Shown piece by piece: positions 1-7,991 of a stretch of 11,140 nt of DNA. The DNA is taken from NCBI GenBank assembly GCA_017560705.1, contig JAFZEK010000058.1, positions 1-11,140 on the forward strand, given 5' to 3'. Positions within the stretch are counted from its first letter, which is position 1. Each line of letters begins with the position of its first letter. The stretch is from Bacteroidales bacterium. GTDB lineage: Bacteria; Bacteroidota; Bacteroidia; Bacteroidales; P3. The notes beneath the pieces are model-generated. The model did no database searches. It was not told the origin of the DNA and saw nothing but the letters and a program-made list of their open reading frames with translations. The position numbers and the translations under genes were made by a program.

Positions 1-3000
1 ATAATATTTATCGAATATAGTATCCAAGCGTATTACATTGCCCAAAATATCTATACTATCCACATGTCCCCATGGACTTGTAAGCAAGTTCGACGAAACA
101 CTTGGAATATAATGAGGCTCTACCAAAAATACTGCTAATCCATCTTCATATCCATTGATATTTCCACCAGCCAAAGCAGCAAATGATACGGACACTGTGG
201 TATCAACTGCACCAAAATCTATATCTCTAAAAGCTGATGCATTCACATTTTGCAACATCGTAGACACCGACAATCCATTATTAGCAGATATATACATGGA
301 GTATTCTCCATTAAAAGATTTCCTATTACCTCTACTCCATTTTACCGAAGAAGAATTTTTCAATCCGCCCCAAAAATACCATTCATCTTCATTTTCGAAG
401 TCATAATAATATGGCAAAGAGATAGGAATACTTGAGGTTAATAATGTATAAGTATCGGAAAAATAAGATGTATCAAATTCACTACATAAAGAAGCTACTC
501 GCACAGCATATCTAGTATCAGGCAACAAACCTGTTATAGTAAATGGCATAGTATCTGCAATAAGTCTTGTTTTTTGTTCGCTTGCATAGCCTTCCACACC
601 ATATTCTACTACCCACTGAGACGTTCCCATATTACGTTCCTCACATTGAAATGTAATAGTAGAATCCGACACACCAGTGAAGCTCAATTGTAAAGGTCTG
701 AAACAAGAAGGTATTAAATCTATTTCTATATCATCAATAGCTATATCCATAACAAAACTTCGACTTATAGCTTTGAATGCTATATACTTTCCAGAACCCA
801 TATAATTTCTTAGTTGTATCTCTTCCACATCTTCCCATACACCAGCAGTAGCCGACACTACAAATGTATCTATTGCCGTAAATGTAGAAATATCCGATGG
901 GTCAATCATTACTCCTAATACAATCTTCGTATCATTAGACGCAGAACCTATAGGCTTAAGCATTTTAAATTTCACCATTATATCTCTCATCTGATATTGC
1001 ATAGAATCTATTGGCAACATTGCTATGTAGGCATTAGTATTATAATTCTGAGATTTAAATCTCAAATTATATCCACCATTTATGCTATACGAAGAATCCA
1101 CATAAATTTCATCTGTGTTATACCTTGAACCATAATGCCAACAATCAGGGAGTTTATTTCTAAAGGTATTGAAATCTTCTAAATAAGGCAGCCTTACTAT
1201 CTTAGAGCATGTTGTACGGAACGAGGAGCGGAAAGATGCTATACTAGTATCACCGATCATACACAATCCATACACATATACATCATACAAATAATTAGGA
1301 AGCAAATTAGATATTACACAGAATGTATCGGTAGTTGAAACCACCGAGCCTGTACCTCTTTCAAAACCAGATAAACCATATTCCACAATCCAAGAAGAGG
1401 ATGTTGTATCTAGCCACTGAACACGAGCTGTTGTTTGAGTTATGTTATCCACCTCTACCTGATATGGGCGAGTACACTCTTTGTAAAAAGATACTTCCAC
1501 ATTATCAATATATGGCGACGAAATAAAATCCGAAGCTAACAATGCTATATATTTACCTCGTCCTCGATAATTCAAAAATTCAAAATCAAAAGTTTTCCAT
1601 TCTCCGCCCTGTGGATTATAAGCGGTAGCCAACTCTTCGAAAGTCGAAAGATCATTAATATCTTCTATAACACCCACTTTTATTTCATGAGAAGAATTAT
1701 TGTCTGGCTTATACATAGCAAAAGAAAGAAGCAACGTATCCAACGGATATTCAAATCTCGGCAATACCAACAAAGAATAATCTGTTCCCGTCGACACCAT
1801 CTTCAACGCTTTGGGATATGAATATGAATAATACAAACTTTGCTGTTTGGGATAAGTATTTACCTCGCCATTTACTTGCGACAGTCTATTCCAACAACCC
1901 AACACAAAACCTTCATCTTCTGTAGTCCAAGAATCAAAGTCTTCCATAAAAGGCACATCTGATATTTCTGTGCACAATGTCTTATCAGTGACTACTGTTT
2001 CTGCCATAGAGGAAGAATAATCATCACATATAGCCACCACTCTTATGTCATAAGAAGTATTCACTTCTAAATCGGTAAACACTTTAGATGTAGTTCTTAG
2101 TGTATCCACTGTTATCCATCTATTTTCATCAGATGGCTTATATTCTACTAGCCATTTGGTTTCTAGATTACCTGGAGCCCATACAACATGAATCGAAGTA
2201 GTATCTTTTTCTACTACAAAGACACTCGGAGACACACATTCCACTGTCGTATCACATTCTACTCCAAATATCATATCATTTCTATAATTCATAACATTAC
2301 AAGTATACGGAGCTGATGGCAAAATATCATTATAAGAAGAATAAGTATACAATGAACCATGAGAAATTAAATGACACGCAAATTTTGTAGAAACAGAACT
2401 GTTAGATATTCCCGAATTATCATCTATCGCTATAACCAAATTATCAATTCCATTATAATTAAAAACACTATCTAGCACAAAAGTATTCCACCCTTGTTCA
2501 CAAATCATTTCCCCTGAATAGACTAGCTTCAAATCAGAAAAAGGCACATAAACTCTATTAGACAAACTTGTCACAGCAGTATGTCCCATATAAATATTAC
2601 AATTAGTTTTATTTACTGTTGACGTTCCATTAAGAAAAAAGGATATACTATTGATATTAGCACTACCATTAATTTCACTAGCCATCACCAATTGTTGGGT
2701 ATAATTATATTTTGAATTCGAATAATAAGGAAGATAATTTGCATATATAACCGTATCTGGATCTTTTATAACAAAATCTCGTCCTACTACGCAAGGTGTC
2801 GTAAAATTCAAAGAATCCCAATCCGAATAAAATAGATTGTTGCACAATGCTCTCACCATTACCGTATAGTCAGCTTTGGGCTGCAAGTTGGAAAACATAT
2901 AATAATCATTGGAAGTCTCTCCTGAGGCCACCTCATTTCTATATCGGTCCAGCAGTTTATATTCAAAACCAGTTAAATCATTCAATGCCACATTCATCAT

Positions 3001-6000
3001 TTCTCTCCAACGAACAAAAGCAGAACGTCCCTCTACATTAGCCAAGAAAATATTATTTATAGGCGGACAAGTAGGCACATCCATACACTTAATATCTAAT
3101 TCAGCATAAACTAGAGCTGATGAATTATTATGAATTTTCTCTACCGAAACAAAAACATCACCCATTATATATCTAATCTCTGAAACATCTTCACTTTGTT
3201 CGGAAGAATACAAAAGCCTTCCAGTTGTATCGGAACCCAAAAATATTTTCATAATACAATTAACTTCATTACGAGGTAATGTTATTTTAAACTGAGTCTC
3301 CGTATCAGTTGGAATTAATCTAACCCCTGCTAGAACATCCTCTTCAAGGAAATTATCTCCTTTATTAAATATTATTTTAGAACTACATGTCTCATAATCA
3401 GTATAACCTATAGGTACATAATACAAACCAGGCTTTACTGTTATAGGACCTCGCCACATGCTATGTTCTTCATCGCCACAAACAGTCCTTACATAGAAAT
3501 CATAAACCATGCTAGAATCCAAATCATATATAGTTTCTCTATTATTATGAGTTGTTTCTATTATATTTTCGGTATACTGAGTATAGGGAATAAAATCTTT
3601 AGGACCATATATAACCTCGGCATTAGCCGATGGATCTATATCCCATTTTAGCGATACCGAATTAGGATTAGTACCTACTAAAACAAAATTAGTAGGACGC
3701 GAACATATAGGTATTGTATGAATAGATATATCATCTATCAAAACACTACTTCTATTATTTCTACCATTCACAGAAATTGGTGGCACCTTATACACAATAT
3801 GATTTCTTACACTATCCACAGGAAAACTAGAGAAATCCACATCGTATTCCACCCAATCCATTCCTGGCGGAAGATACAGTGTATCTATCGGATAATATGA
3901 ATTATTGTCCAACACTATAATTCCATTAATAAGTTCACTACTCATCAACCCTACTTCTAAAATAGCAGTCGAAGTATTGACCATATTATTCTTTGCATAA
4001 AATGAAGTTTTCAAATTAGCAATAGAAACTTGATAAGGATGTATATACGCCGAAACCAAACCAGAAGGTAAAGAAGTAGAACTCGTTAGACTCACACATT
4101 TTTCGTTTGAATGAGCTTGGCCATAAGTTACTAATGGTATTAATGACGTAGAATTTTGATAAGATAACCAATTACAACTTATTTCTGAATTCTCGAAACC
4201 TAAACTAATAAAACTATAAGTTAATGGATGCAATTCAAAATTCTCGAAACAAGGCAATTCCAAATTATAAGAGTAACAACTCATCCTAAATCTTGACTCA
4301 AGCTTAGGAGCTGAAACATTACCTTGAGAACAAACCTTACTTAAATACACATCGTAAGGATAGTACGATGATAAATTCGACAAAGTACAAGATGGAGTAG
4401 ATAGCGACAAAACGGTTCCATATCCAGCATTGGGAATAAAACCTGAAACACCGTATTCCAAAAGCCAATTAGCATTAGGATCTTCTGACTTCCAGTTTAT
4501 GAAAACAACATTATCATCAAAAATATTTGGTACAACTTTCATATTAGATGTTTCCACAAAACACAATGGAGCATAATCTACTTCAATTTCTTTAAGATAA
4601 GTAAAATATTCAGTAGAGTGAGTAGATGCATTTAAATATGAATTATATCTATCCGTATTATTTGTTATAGCAATATACTTACCTGTTCCTGTATATTCTG
4701 ACAAAGAAACCCAATAATCATCATACATTATAAATTCCTGGATAGAAATCGTATCTACTTGTACTAAGGTCGATAAATCATACCTATCTGTCATTACTCC
4801 TACAATTATACTATAATCTGAAACACTAAAAATATGTTTTGCTCTAATTCTAAGACCCAATCTTTGAATGTCAACATCATCTGCAACAGGTGGAAGCACT
4901 AATGTTGTAGGTGTAAATAAAATCAAATACTCGCCATTACTATTAGGCTCAAAATAAGAATTTACATACAAACATGAATCATCATCAAACGTTTCTCCCA
5001 AATTAGAAAAAACATACGGAAGAGAAGCAGAATCAATATAAGCACACATAGACAAAGTTGCTCCATTGGCATGTACCCATTCCGATGTATCAGAGCCAGA
5101 CACCTTACATACATATAAATCATACTCCGTATTTGGTTCTAAATTAGTAAACGTATAACTATTAGAAGAACCCACATTGATGGCAGAAGCTTGTGCCGAA
5201 TCAGCACCACTTTCGTCCAGCACTGCAGCCACCAAAAAACTACAAGAATCCTCACTATCCCATGTAAATGAAAGAGAAGATTGCGTATAATCTGTAAGCT
5301 TGGGATTCATAGGAATAGAACATGAAGGCTCTGGGCGTGTAAATAATAAATACTTATTATTATCGGGATAGACACTACTGCTTGTACCAGTATAGCTAGC
5401 AGAATTTCTATATACTACACTATTTGCATAATAGCTAAGAGTCATGTAGCCCATAGGGGTAGACAAAGCTATTTGCCCCATATTGTAATAATAATTACTA
5501 CCATTGCTTGCAGGATTCTTACGATAAACCAACACTATATCATTAGTAGTTTCGTGCAATTGTATCTGATTAATAGAACTTTCATAAGACGAAATCTGCG
5601 TTTCAACTACAAACACTCTATTAGGTGCATTACCTACTACTTCATACTTTAAATACCCTGTAGTTGATAATAAAGGAGTAGAATTCGATGGGGAAAGTGC
5701 TACTATTTTAGGACTATCCTTCATAAATCCTCCTCTGTGACAAAATACAGAATATTGGGCATCTAATACTTCGTGATTACCAAGATAAAGAGCCGCATTC
5801 TTCAATGTAACGTAGGACGAAGATATTTCCCCTAAAGAAAAAGTAAAGCCCATATTTATCAGTTCAGATTTTGCACCTTGGTTATTTTCATTCCACACCA
5901 AAGTAGCATTCGCAGTCAGTGGTATCCACTTCGTGCTATCTATTCCATGCTGAAATCCATAGCTCGAAAGATTCTGAGAAAATACGTTTATTCCAAAAAA

Positions 6001-6036
6001 CAACGCAATTACTAACGAAAATACTCTTTTTTTCAT
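1..6036 (-). CDS. Giant secreted mosaic surface protein: signal peptide, at least 7 fibronectin type III domains alternating with cleaved-adhesin/MAM-like domains (partial, C-terminus outside window)
   Basis: All 2012 codons from the ATG at 6036 to the left edge are open, with no stop or frameshift, so the protein exceeds 2012 residues. The start is set by a signal peptide: MKKR, then the hydrophobic stretch VFSLVIALFFGINVF, with likely cleavage near FS-Q (residues 20-21). A beta-rich N-terminal domain fills about 22-235. Fibronectin type III domains lie at about 239-331, 492-587, 778-870, 990-1082, 1267-1355, 1521-1610 and 1778-1868, marked by WxVEYG-like and LxPxTxYDVxV-like strands. Between them are cleaved-adhesin-like domains (332-491, 588-777, 1356-1520, 1611-1777; signatures LPYLEDF, GVMxDPxDxSTF, GKYIA, IDDIEID), an unrecognised domain (871-989), an IYMGHT-type domain (1083-1260) and a partial jelly-roll-like domain (1869 onward). 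Such proteins are usually exported adhesins, often by type IX secretion, but the C-terminal sorting signal would lie outside the window, so that route is inference. The specific ligand is unknown. Confidence 0.96.
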   Translation of the reverse strand, partial: MKKRVFSLVIALFFGINVFSQNLSSYGFQHGIDSTKWIPLTANATLVWNENNQGAKSELINMGFTFSLGEISSSYVTLKNAALYLGNHEVLDAQYSVFCHRGGFMKDSPKIVALSPSNSTPLLSTTGYLKYEVVGNAPNRVFVVETQISSYESSINQIQLHETTNDIVLVYRKNPASNGSNYYYNMGQIALSTPMGYMTLSYYANSVVYRNSASYTGTSSSVYPDNNKYLLFTRPEPSCSIPMNPKLTDYTQSSLSFTWDSEDSCSFLVAAVLDESGADSAQASAINVGSSNSYTFTNLEPNTEYDLYVCKVSGSDTSEWVHANGATLSMCAYIDSASLPYVFSNLGETFDDDSCLYVNSYFEPNSNGEYLILFTPTTLVLPPVADDVDIQRLGLRIRAKHIFSVSDYSIIVGVMTDRYDLSTLVQVDTISIQEFIMYDDYWVSLSEYTGTGKYIAITNNTDRYNSYLNASTHSTEYFTYLKEIEVDYAPLCFVETSNMKVVPNIFDDNVVFINWKSEDPNANWLLEYGVSGFIPNAGYGTVLSLSTPSCTLSNLSSYYPYDVYLSKVCSQGNVSAPKLESRFRMSCYSYNLELPCFENFELHPLTYSFISLGFENSEISCNWLSYQNSTSLIPLVTYGQAHSNEKCVSLTSSTSLPSGLVSAYIHPYQVSIANLKTSFYAKNNMVNTSTAILEVGLMSSELINGIIVLDNNSYYPIDTLYLPPGMDWVEYDVDFSSFPVDSVRNHIVYKVPPISVNGRNNRSSVLIDDISIHTIPICSRPTNFVLVGTNPNSVSLKWDIDPSANAEVIYGPKDFIPYTQYTENIIETTHNNRETIYDLDSSMVYDFYVRTVCGDEEHSMWRGPITVKPGLYYVPIGYTDYETCSSKIIFNKGDNFLEEDVLAGVRLIPTDTETQFKITLPRNEVNCIMKIFLGSDTTGRLLYSSEQSEDVSEIRYIMGDVFVSVEKIHNNSSALVYAELDIKCMDVPTCPPINNIFLANVEGRSAFVRWREMMNVALNDLTGFEYKLLDRYRNEVASGETSNDYYMFSNLQPKADYTVMVRALCNNLFYSDWDSLNFTTPCVVGRDFVIKDPDTVIYANYLPYYSNSKYNYTQQLVMASEINGSANINSISFFLNGTSTVNKTNCNIYMGHTAVTSLSNRVYVPFSDLKLVYSGEMICEQGWNTFVLDSVFNYNGIDNLVIAIDDNSGISNSSVSTKFACHLISHGSLYTYSSYNDILPSAPYTCNVMNYRNDMIFGVECDTTVECVSPSVFVVEKDTTSIHVVWAPGNLETKWLVEYKPSDENRWITVDTLRTTSKVFTDLEVNTSYDIRVVAICDDYSSSMAETVVTDKTLCTEISDVPFMEDFDSWTTEDEGFVLGCWNRLSQVNGEVNTYPKQQSLYYSYSYPKALKMVSTGTDYSLLVLPRFEYPLDTLLLSFAMYKPDNNSSHEIKVGVIEDINDLSTFEELATAYNPQGGEWKTFDFEFLNYRGRGKYIALLASDFISSPYIDNVEVSFYKECTRPYQVEVDNITQTTARVQWLDTTSSSWIVEYGLSGFERGTGSVVSTTDTFCVISNLLPNYLYDVYVYGLCMIGDTSIASFRSSFRTTCSKIVRLPYLEDFNTFRNKLPDCWHYGSRYNTDEIYVDSSYSINGGYNLRFKSQNYNTNAYIAMLPIDSMQYQMRDIMVKFKMLKPIGSASNDTKIVLGVMIDPSDISTFTAIDTFVVSATAGVWEDVEEIQLRNYMGSGKYIAFKAISRSFVMDIAIDDIEIDLIPSCFRPLQLSFTGVSDSTITFQCEERNMGTSQWVVEYGVEGYASEQKTRLIADTMPFTITGLLPDTRYAVRVASLCSEFDTSYFSDTYTLLTSSIPISLPYYYDFENEDEWYFWGGLKNSSSVKWSRGNRKSFNGEYSMYISANNGLSVSTMLQNVNASAFRDIDFGAVDTTVSVSFAALAGGNINGYEDGLAVFLVEPHYIPSVSSNLLTSPWGHVDSIDILGNVIRLDTIFDKYY
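706..1206 (-). other. Best-preserved cleaved-adhesin/MAM-like domain of the giant protein
   Basis: Residues about 1611-1777. It opens with LPYLEDFNTFRNKLPDCW, continues with a glycine/serine turn before a strand ending LRFKS, then GVMIDPSDISTFTAIDTF, GSGKYIAFKA and a final strand VMDIAIDDIEIDLIPSC. This is the order seen in the haemagglutinin/adhesin domains of Porphyromonas gingipains and in MAM-like jelly rolls. A second clear copy lies at residues about 1356-1520 (positions 1477-1971). The copies share motifs but differ widely elsewhere, so the duplication is old. Confidence 0.75.
2257..2790 (-). other. IYMGHT-type beta domain inside the giant surface protein
   Basis: Residues about 1083-1260. 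The order of motifs is YNYTQQLVMASEI, INSISFFLNG, CNIYMGHT, LVYSGEM, GWNTFVLDSVFNYNG and NLVIAIDDNSG. From memory the same order recurs in large surface proteins of Bacteroidales, usually next to fibronectin type III and adhesin domains. I do not know an established function. The fold is probably all-beta, judging by alternating hydrophobic strands and turn residues. Confidence 0.6.
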
Positions 6037-6124
6037 AATAATAGAGTTTTAGTTACATAATTAATTTTCTATATATCAGATACTTTTATATCAAATTAAA
6101 AAGTATATTTTTTATTAGACATCG

Positions 6125-6156
6125 CAAAGATACTACTTTTTCTTCTTCTAGCCAAA
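6125..6156 (-). promoter_or_regulatory. Bacteroidetes-type promoter of the giant surface-protein gene
   Basis: Read on the minus strand, TTTG (6156-6153) is followed after 20 bases by TATCTTTG (6132-6125), an exact TAnnTTTG -7 element with normal spacing. Transcription would start near 6118 and leave a leader of about 80 bases before the ATG at 6036. The leader carries a weak 8-bp inverted repeat, ATACTTTT/AAAAGTAT (6080-6087 with 6099-6106), and no Shine-Dalgarno sequence. Confidence 0.75.
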
Positions 6157-6303
6157 TTATAATCAATAAAAAAACACAAATACATCAAAAAAAAGAATAA
6201 CCATGCTACTCTTATAGAGAAAAACGCAAGAAATAGCCTATAACAGCCATAGGAAATAAATTCTACCATCCAATAATATAACCTAACAAAATAGCTATAG
6301 CCA

Positions 6304-6337
6304 ACACTTCATAACCGCGGATATGAAGTGTATTTTT
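6304..6337 (+). terminator. Terminator-like hairpin with no evident upstream gene
   Basis: ACACTTCATA (6304-6313) and TATGAAGTGT (6322-6331) form a perfect 10-bp stem with an 8-base loop containing CCGCGG. A run of five T (6333-6337) follows on the plus strand, the layout of an intrinsic terminator. No plus-strand coding region or good plus-strand promoter is visible between 6037 and 6303, so either a short RNA ends here, the hairpin blocks antisense transcription into the giant gene's promoter, or it is chance. Confidence 0.45.
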
Positions 6338-6500
6338 AATAATTCCTACATCCTATAAAATATCATCATGCAATAAAAAACTTTTGCGTGAATTACATTT
6401 TTTAATTGAAAAAAAGTAGAAACCTTGTAAAGAAAATTTCACGAATCACCCGTAATGCAATTTTTAGAAGTTACCCAAAATAAAATAATAGCTAAGCAAA

Positions 6501-6712
6501 AAAATATAAAAGCCTAGAGATAAAATATAAAAGCTCCTGTAATAAAAAAAAATCTCCCCACTATATTTCCAAAATTCAAGGCTTGGTTTTTATATTCCAA
6601 GCCTTGAATTTAATATTTCAAAGCTTGAATTTAAAAAACCAAGGCTTGAATTATACTTTTAGCACGGACAGGATAAACTTTTAGTACGGAGAAAAATTAT
6701 TTTTACAGCGGA
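6501..6712. repeat. Degenerate tandem array with a 21-22 bp period, partly palindromic units
   Basis: Three blocks follow one another. Block 1: AAAATATAAAAGCC at 6501 recurs as AAAATATAAAAGCT at 6522 (period 21). Block 2: the near-palindromes CAAGGCTTG, CAAGCCTTG, CAAAGCTTG and CAAGGCTTG start at 6577, 6598, 6619 and 6640, exactly 21 bp apart, separated by A/T-only or nearly A/T-only spacers. Block 3: ACTTTTAGCACGGA, ACTTTTAGTACGGA and ATTTTTACAGCGGA start at 6655, 6677 and 6699, exactly 22 bp apart. The spacing is two helical turns, so the GC cores sit on one DNA face. No open reading frame runs through it. It could be a minisatellite, the inside of a miniature mobile element, or a protein-binding array. 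Confidence 0.8.
6572..6611. repeat. Perfect 15-bp inverted repeat within the tandem array
   Basis: AAATTCAAGGCTTGG (6572-6586) is the exact reverse complement of CCAAGCCTTGAATTT (6597-6611), with a 10-base T/A loop. It arises because the second core of the 21-bp array is inverted relative to the first. It could form a cruciform in DNA or a stable hairpin in RNA. There is no T-run after either arm to make it a typical terminator. Confidence 0.75.
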
Positions 6713-6757
6713 AAGAAATATTTTTCTTACCTATAGGCAACTGAATGAAAGGAGTAT

Positions 6758-6800
6758 AAAAAAAGCAACGAGTAGTAGCATATTATCTACCACTCGTTGC
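6758..6800 (-). terminator. Intrinsic terminator of the rfbF-rfbG operon
   Basis: GCAACGAGTAGTAG (6765-6778) pairs with CTACCACTCGTTGC (6787-6800): a 14-bp stem with one mismatch (6774 against 6791) and an 8-base loop. Read on the minus strand the stem is followed at once by seven T (complement of the A-run 6758-6764). It lies about 70 bases past the rfbG stop. The opposite strand has no T-run, so it acts in one direction. Confidence 0.88.
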
Positions 6801-6803
6801 CTT

Positions 6804-6822
6804 ATATTGACAAAGTCAATAT
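6804..6822. repeat. Small hairpin just ahead of the rfbG terminator
   Basis: ATATTGAC (6804-6811) and GTCAATAT (6815-6822) form a perfect 8-bp stem with an AAA loop, three bases from the terminator stem. In the rfbFG transcript it would fold just before the terminator, making a double-stem 3' end that may protect the message from exonucleases. This role is inference. Confidence 0.45.
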
Positions 6823-6871
6823 TTCATAGATCACCGACAAGCATTTTTTTCAAATTGCCTTTATCTAGTTT

Positions 6872-7933
6872 TTAAGAGAGATACTCTTCTATTTGTTTCA
6901 ACGTAAAAGCCAGCATATCATCACCAGCATAGTAAGCTCTGTACCATTTCAACGTCATTTCAAGAGCTTTGCGAGCTTTCCAACGCGGTGTCCAGTGTAG
7001 GCACTTTTCAGCCTTTTCTATATCCAAGCGAAGAAGTCCAGCTTCGTGAGGCTGATTCACTTGTTCGGGAAACACCAGTTTGCCCGTACCCCATATATCC
7101 AAAGCCATCTCTGCCATTTCGCCAACGGTAGCCACATCCGCAGGATAAGGACCAAAATTATAGCCCTCGTTATAATCCAATGGATTTTCGCTCATTTTTT
7201 TGGCTAGCAACAAATAGCCAGTTAATGGCTCTAACACATGCTGCCACGGACGCACAGCCTTAGGATTGCGAATACTTACATCAGAGCCTGCGACTAAAGC
7301 CCTCACAATGTCGGGCACCAAACGGTCGGCAGCCCAATCGCCACCACCTATCACATTGCCTGCTCTAGCCGAAGCCACGGACTTAAGGTGCTGTGAGTAG
7401 TTAGCCACGTTGAAGAAACTATTTCTATAGCTATCTATAACTATTTCAGCAGCAGCCTTGGAAGCGCTGTAGGGGTCGTATCCTCCAAAAGGGTCGGTTT
7501 CCTTATACGCCTGACCCGTCTCGTTGTTTTGATACACCTTGTCGGTAGTTATCATTACTGCTACACAGCGTTTTTCCAAGCTACGCATAGCTTCCAACAC
7601 ATTGGCAGTACCCATCACATTTATATCAAAAGTATCTATCGGAATAGCATACGACGTTCTTACAATAGGTTGAGCAGCAAGATGGAATATAAAATCGGGC
7701 TGAAAATCGAGTATCGTAGCCCTAAGTTTTTCTATATCTCTCACGTCGCCTATTACAGATTTGGCACATTGTTTTTCGCCTATAATAGAGTGCAAATCAG
7801 GCGATGTGGCAGGCGACAAAGCATAGCCCACCACTTCAGCTCCCAGATGGGTAAGCAAAGTTGTCATCCACGAGCCTTTAAATCCAGTGTGCCCAGTGAC
7901 AAGTACTTTCTTATGTGCAAAGGTTTCTTTCAT
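6872..7933 (-). CDS. rfbG: CDP-glucose 4,6-dehydratase
   Basis: A cytoplasmic NAD-dependent short-chain dehydrogenase/reductase (extended type) that converts CDP-D-glucose to CDP-4-dehydro-6-deoxy-D-glucose. The 353-residue protein has the normal family length. It shows the Rossmann motif GHTGFKG at 14-20, GDVRD at 62-66 (adenine side), HLAAQPIVR at 84-92, the catalytic TDK at 130-132, and YSASK with catalytic Tyr155 and Lys159. HLAAQPIVR and DPFGGYDPYSASKAA separate it from dTDP-glucose dehydratases (RfbB). It follows rfbF after a 58-base gap and is probably cotranscribed with it. The ATG at 7933 is correct because the Rossmann strand KKVLVTG begins a few residues later. No Shine-Dalgarno sequence precedes it, as is usual in Bacteroidetes. 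The gene is visibly richer in G+C than the giant gene downstream. Confidence 0.95.
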   Translation of the reverse strand: MKETFAHKKVLVTGHTGFKGSWMTTLLTHLGAEVVGYALSPATSPDLHSIIGEKQCAKSVIGDVRDIEKLRATILDFQPDFIFHLAAQPIVRTSYAIPIDTFDINVMGTANVLEAMRSLEKRCVAVMITTDKVYQNNETGQAYKETDPFGGYDPYSASKAAAEIVIDSYRNSFFNVANYSQHLKSVASARAGNVIGGGDWAADRLVPDIVRALVAGSDVSIRNPKAVRPWQHVLEPLTGYLLLAKKMSENPLDYNEGYNFGPYPADVATVGEMAEMALDIWGTGKLVFPEQVNQPHEAGLLRLDIEKAEKCLHWTPRWKARKALEMTLKWYRAYYAGDDMLAFTLKQIEEYLS

Positions 7934-7991
7934 AAGCCAATTTAAGTATTGAAAGTGCTAGTTATTGAGTTCTATTATATTTATAATTGTA

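Noticed and set aside
155..3900. Short plus-strand frames of 60-83 codons in the first 4 kb
   Set aside because: They are antisense shadows of the continuous minus-strand gene and have no protein-like features or start signals.
6501..6712. CRISPR array
   Set aside because: The period of 21-22 bp is too short for repeat plus spacer, the units are degenerate, the spacers are A/T-only and there is no cas gene.
6037..6871. Insertion sequence or complete MITE
   Set aside because: I found no transposase fragment, no terminal inverted repeats framing the region and no clear target-site duplication.
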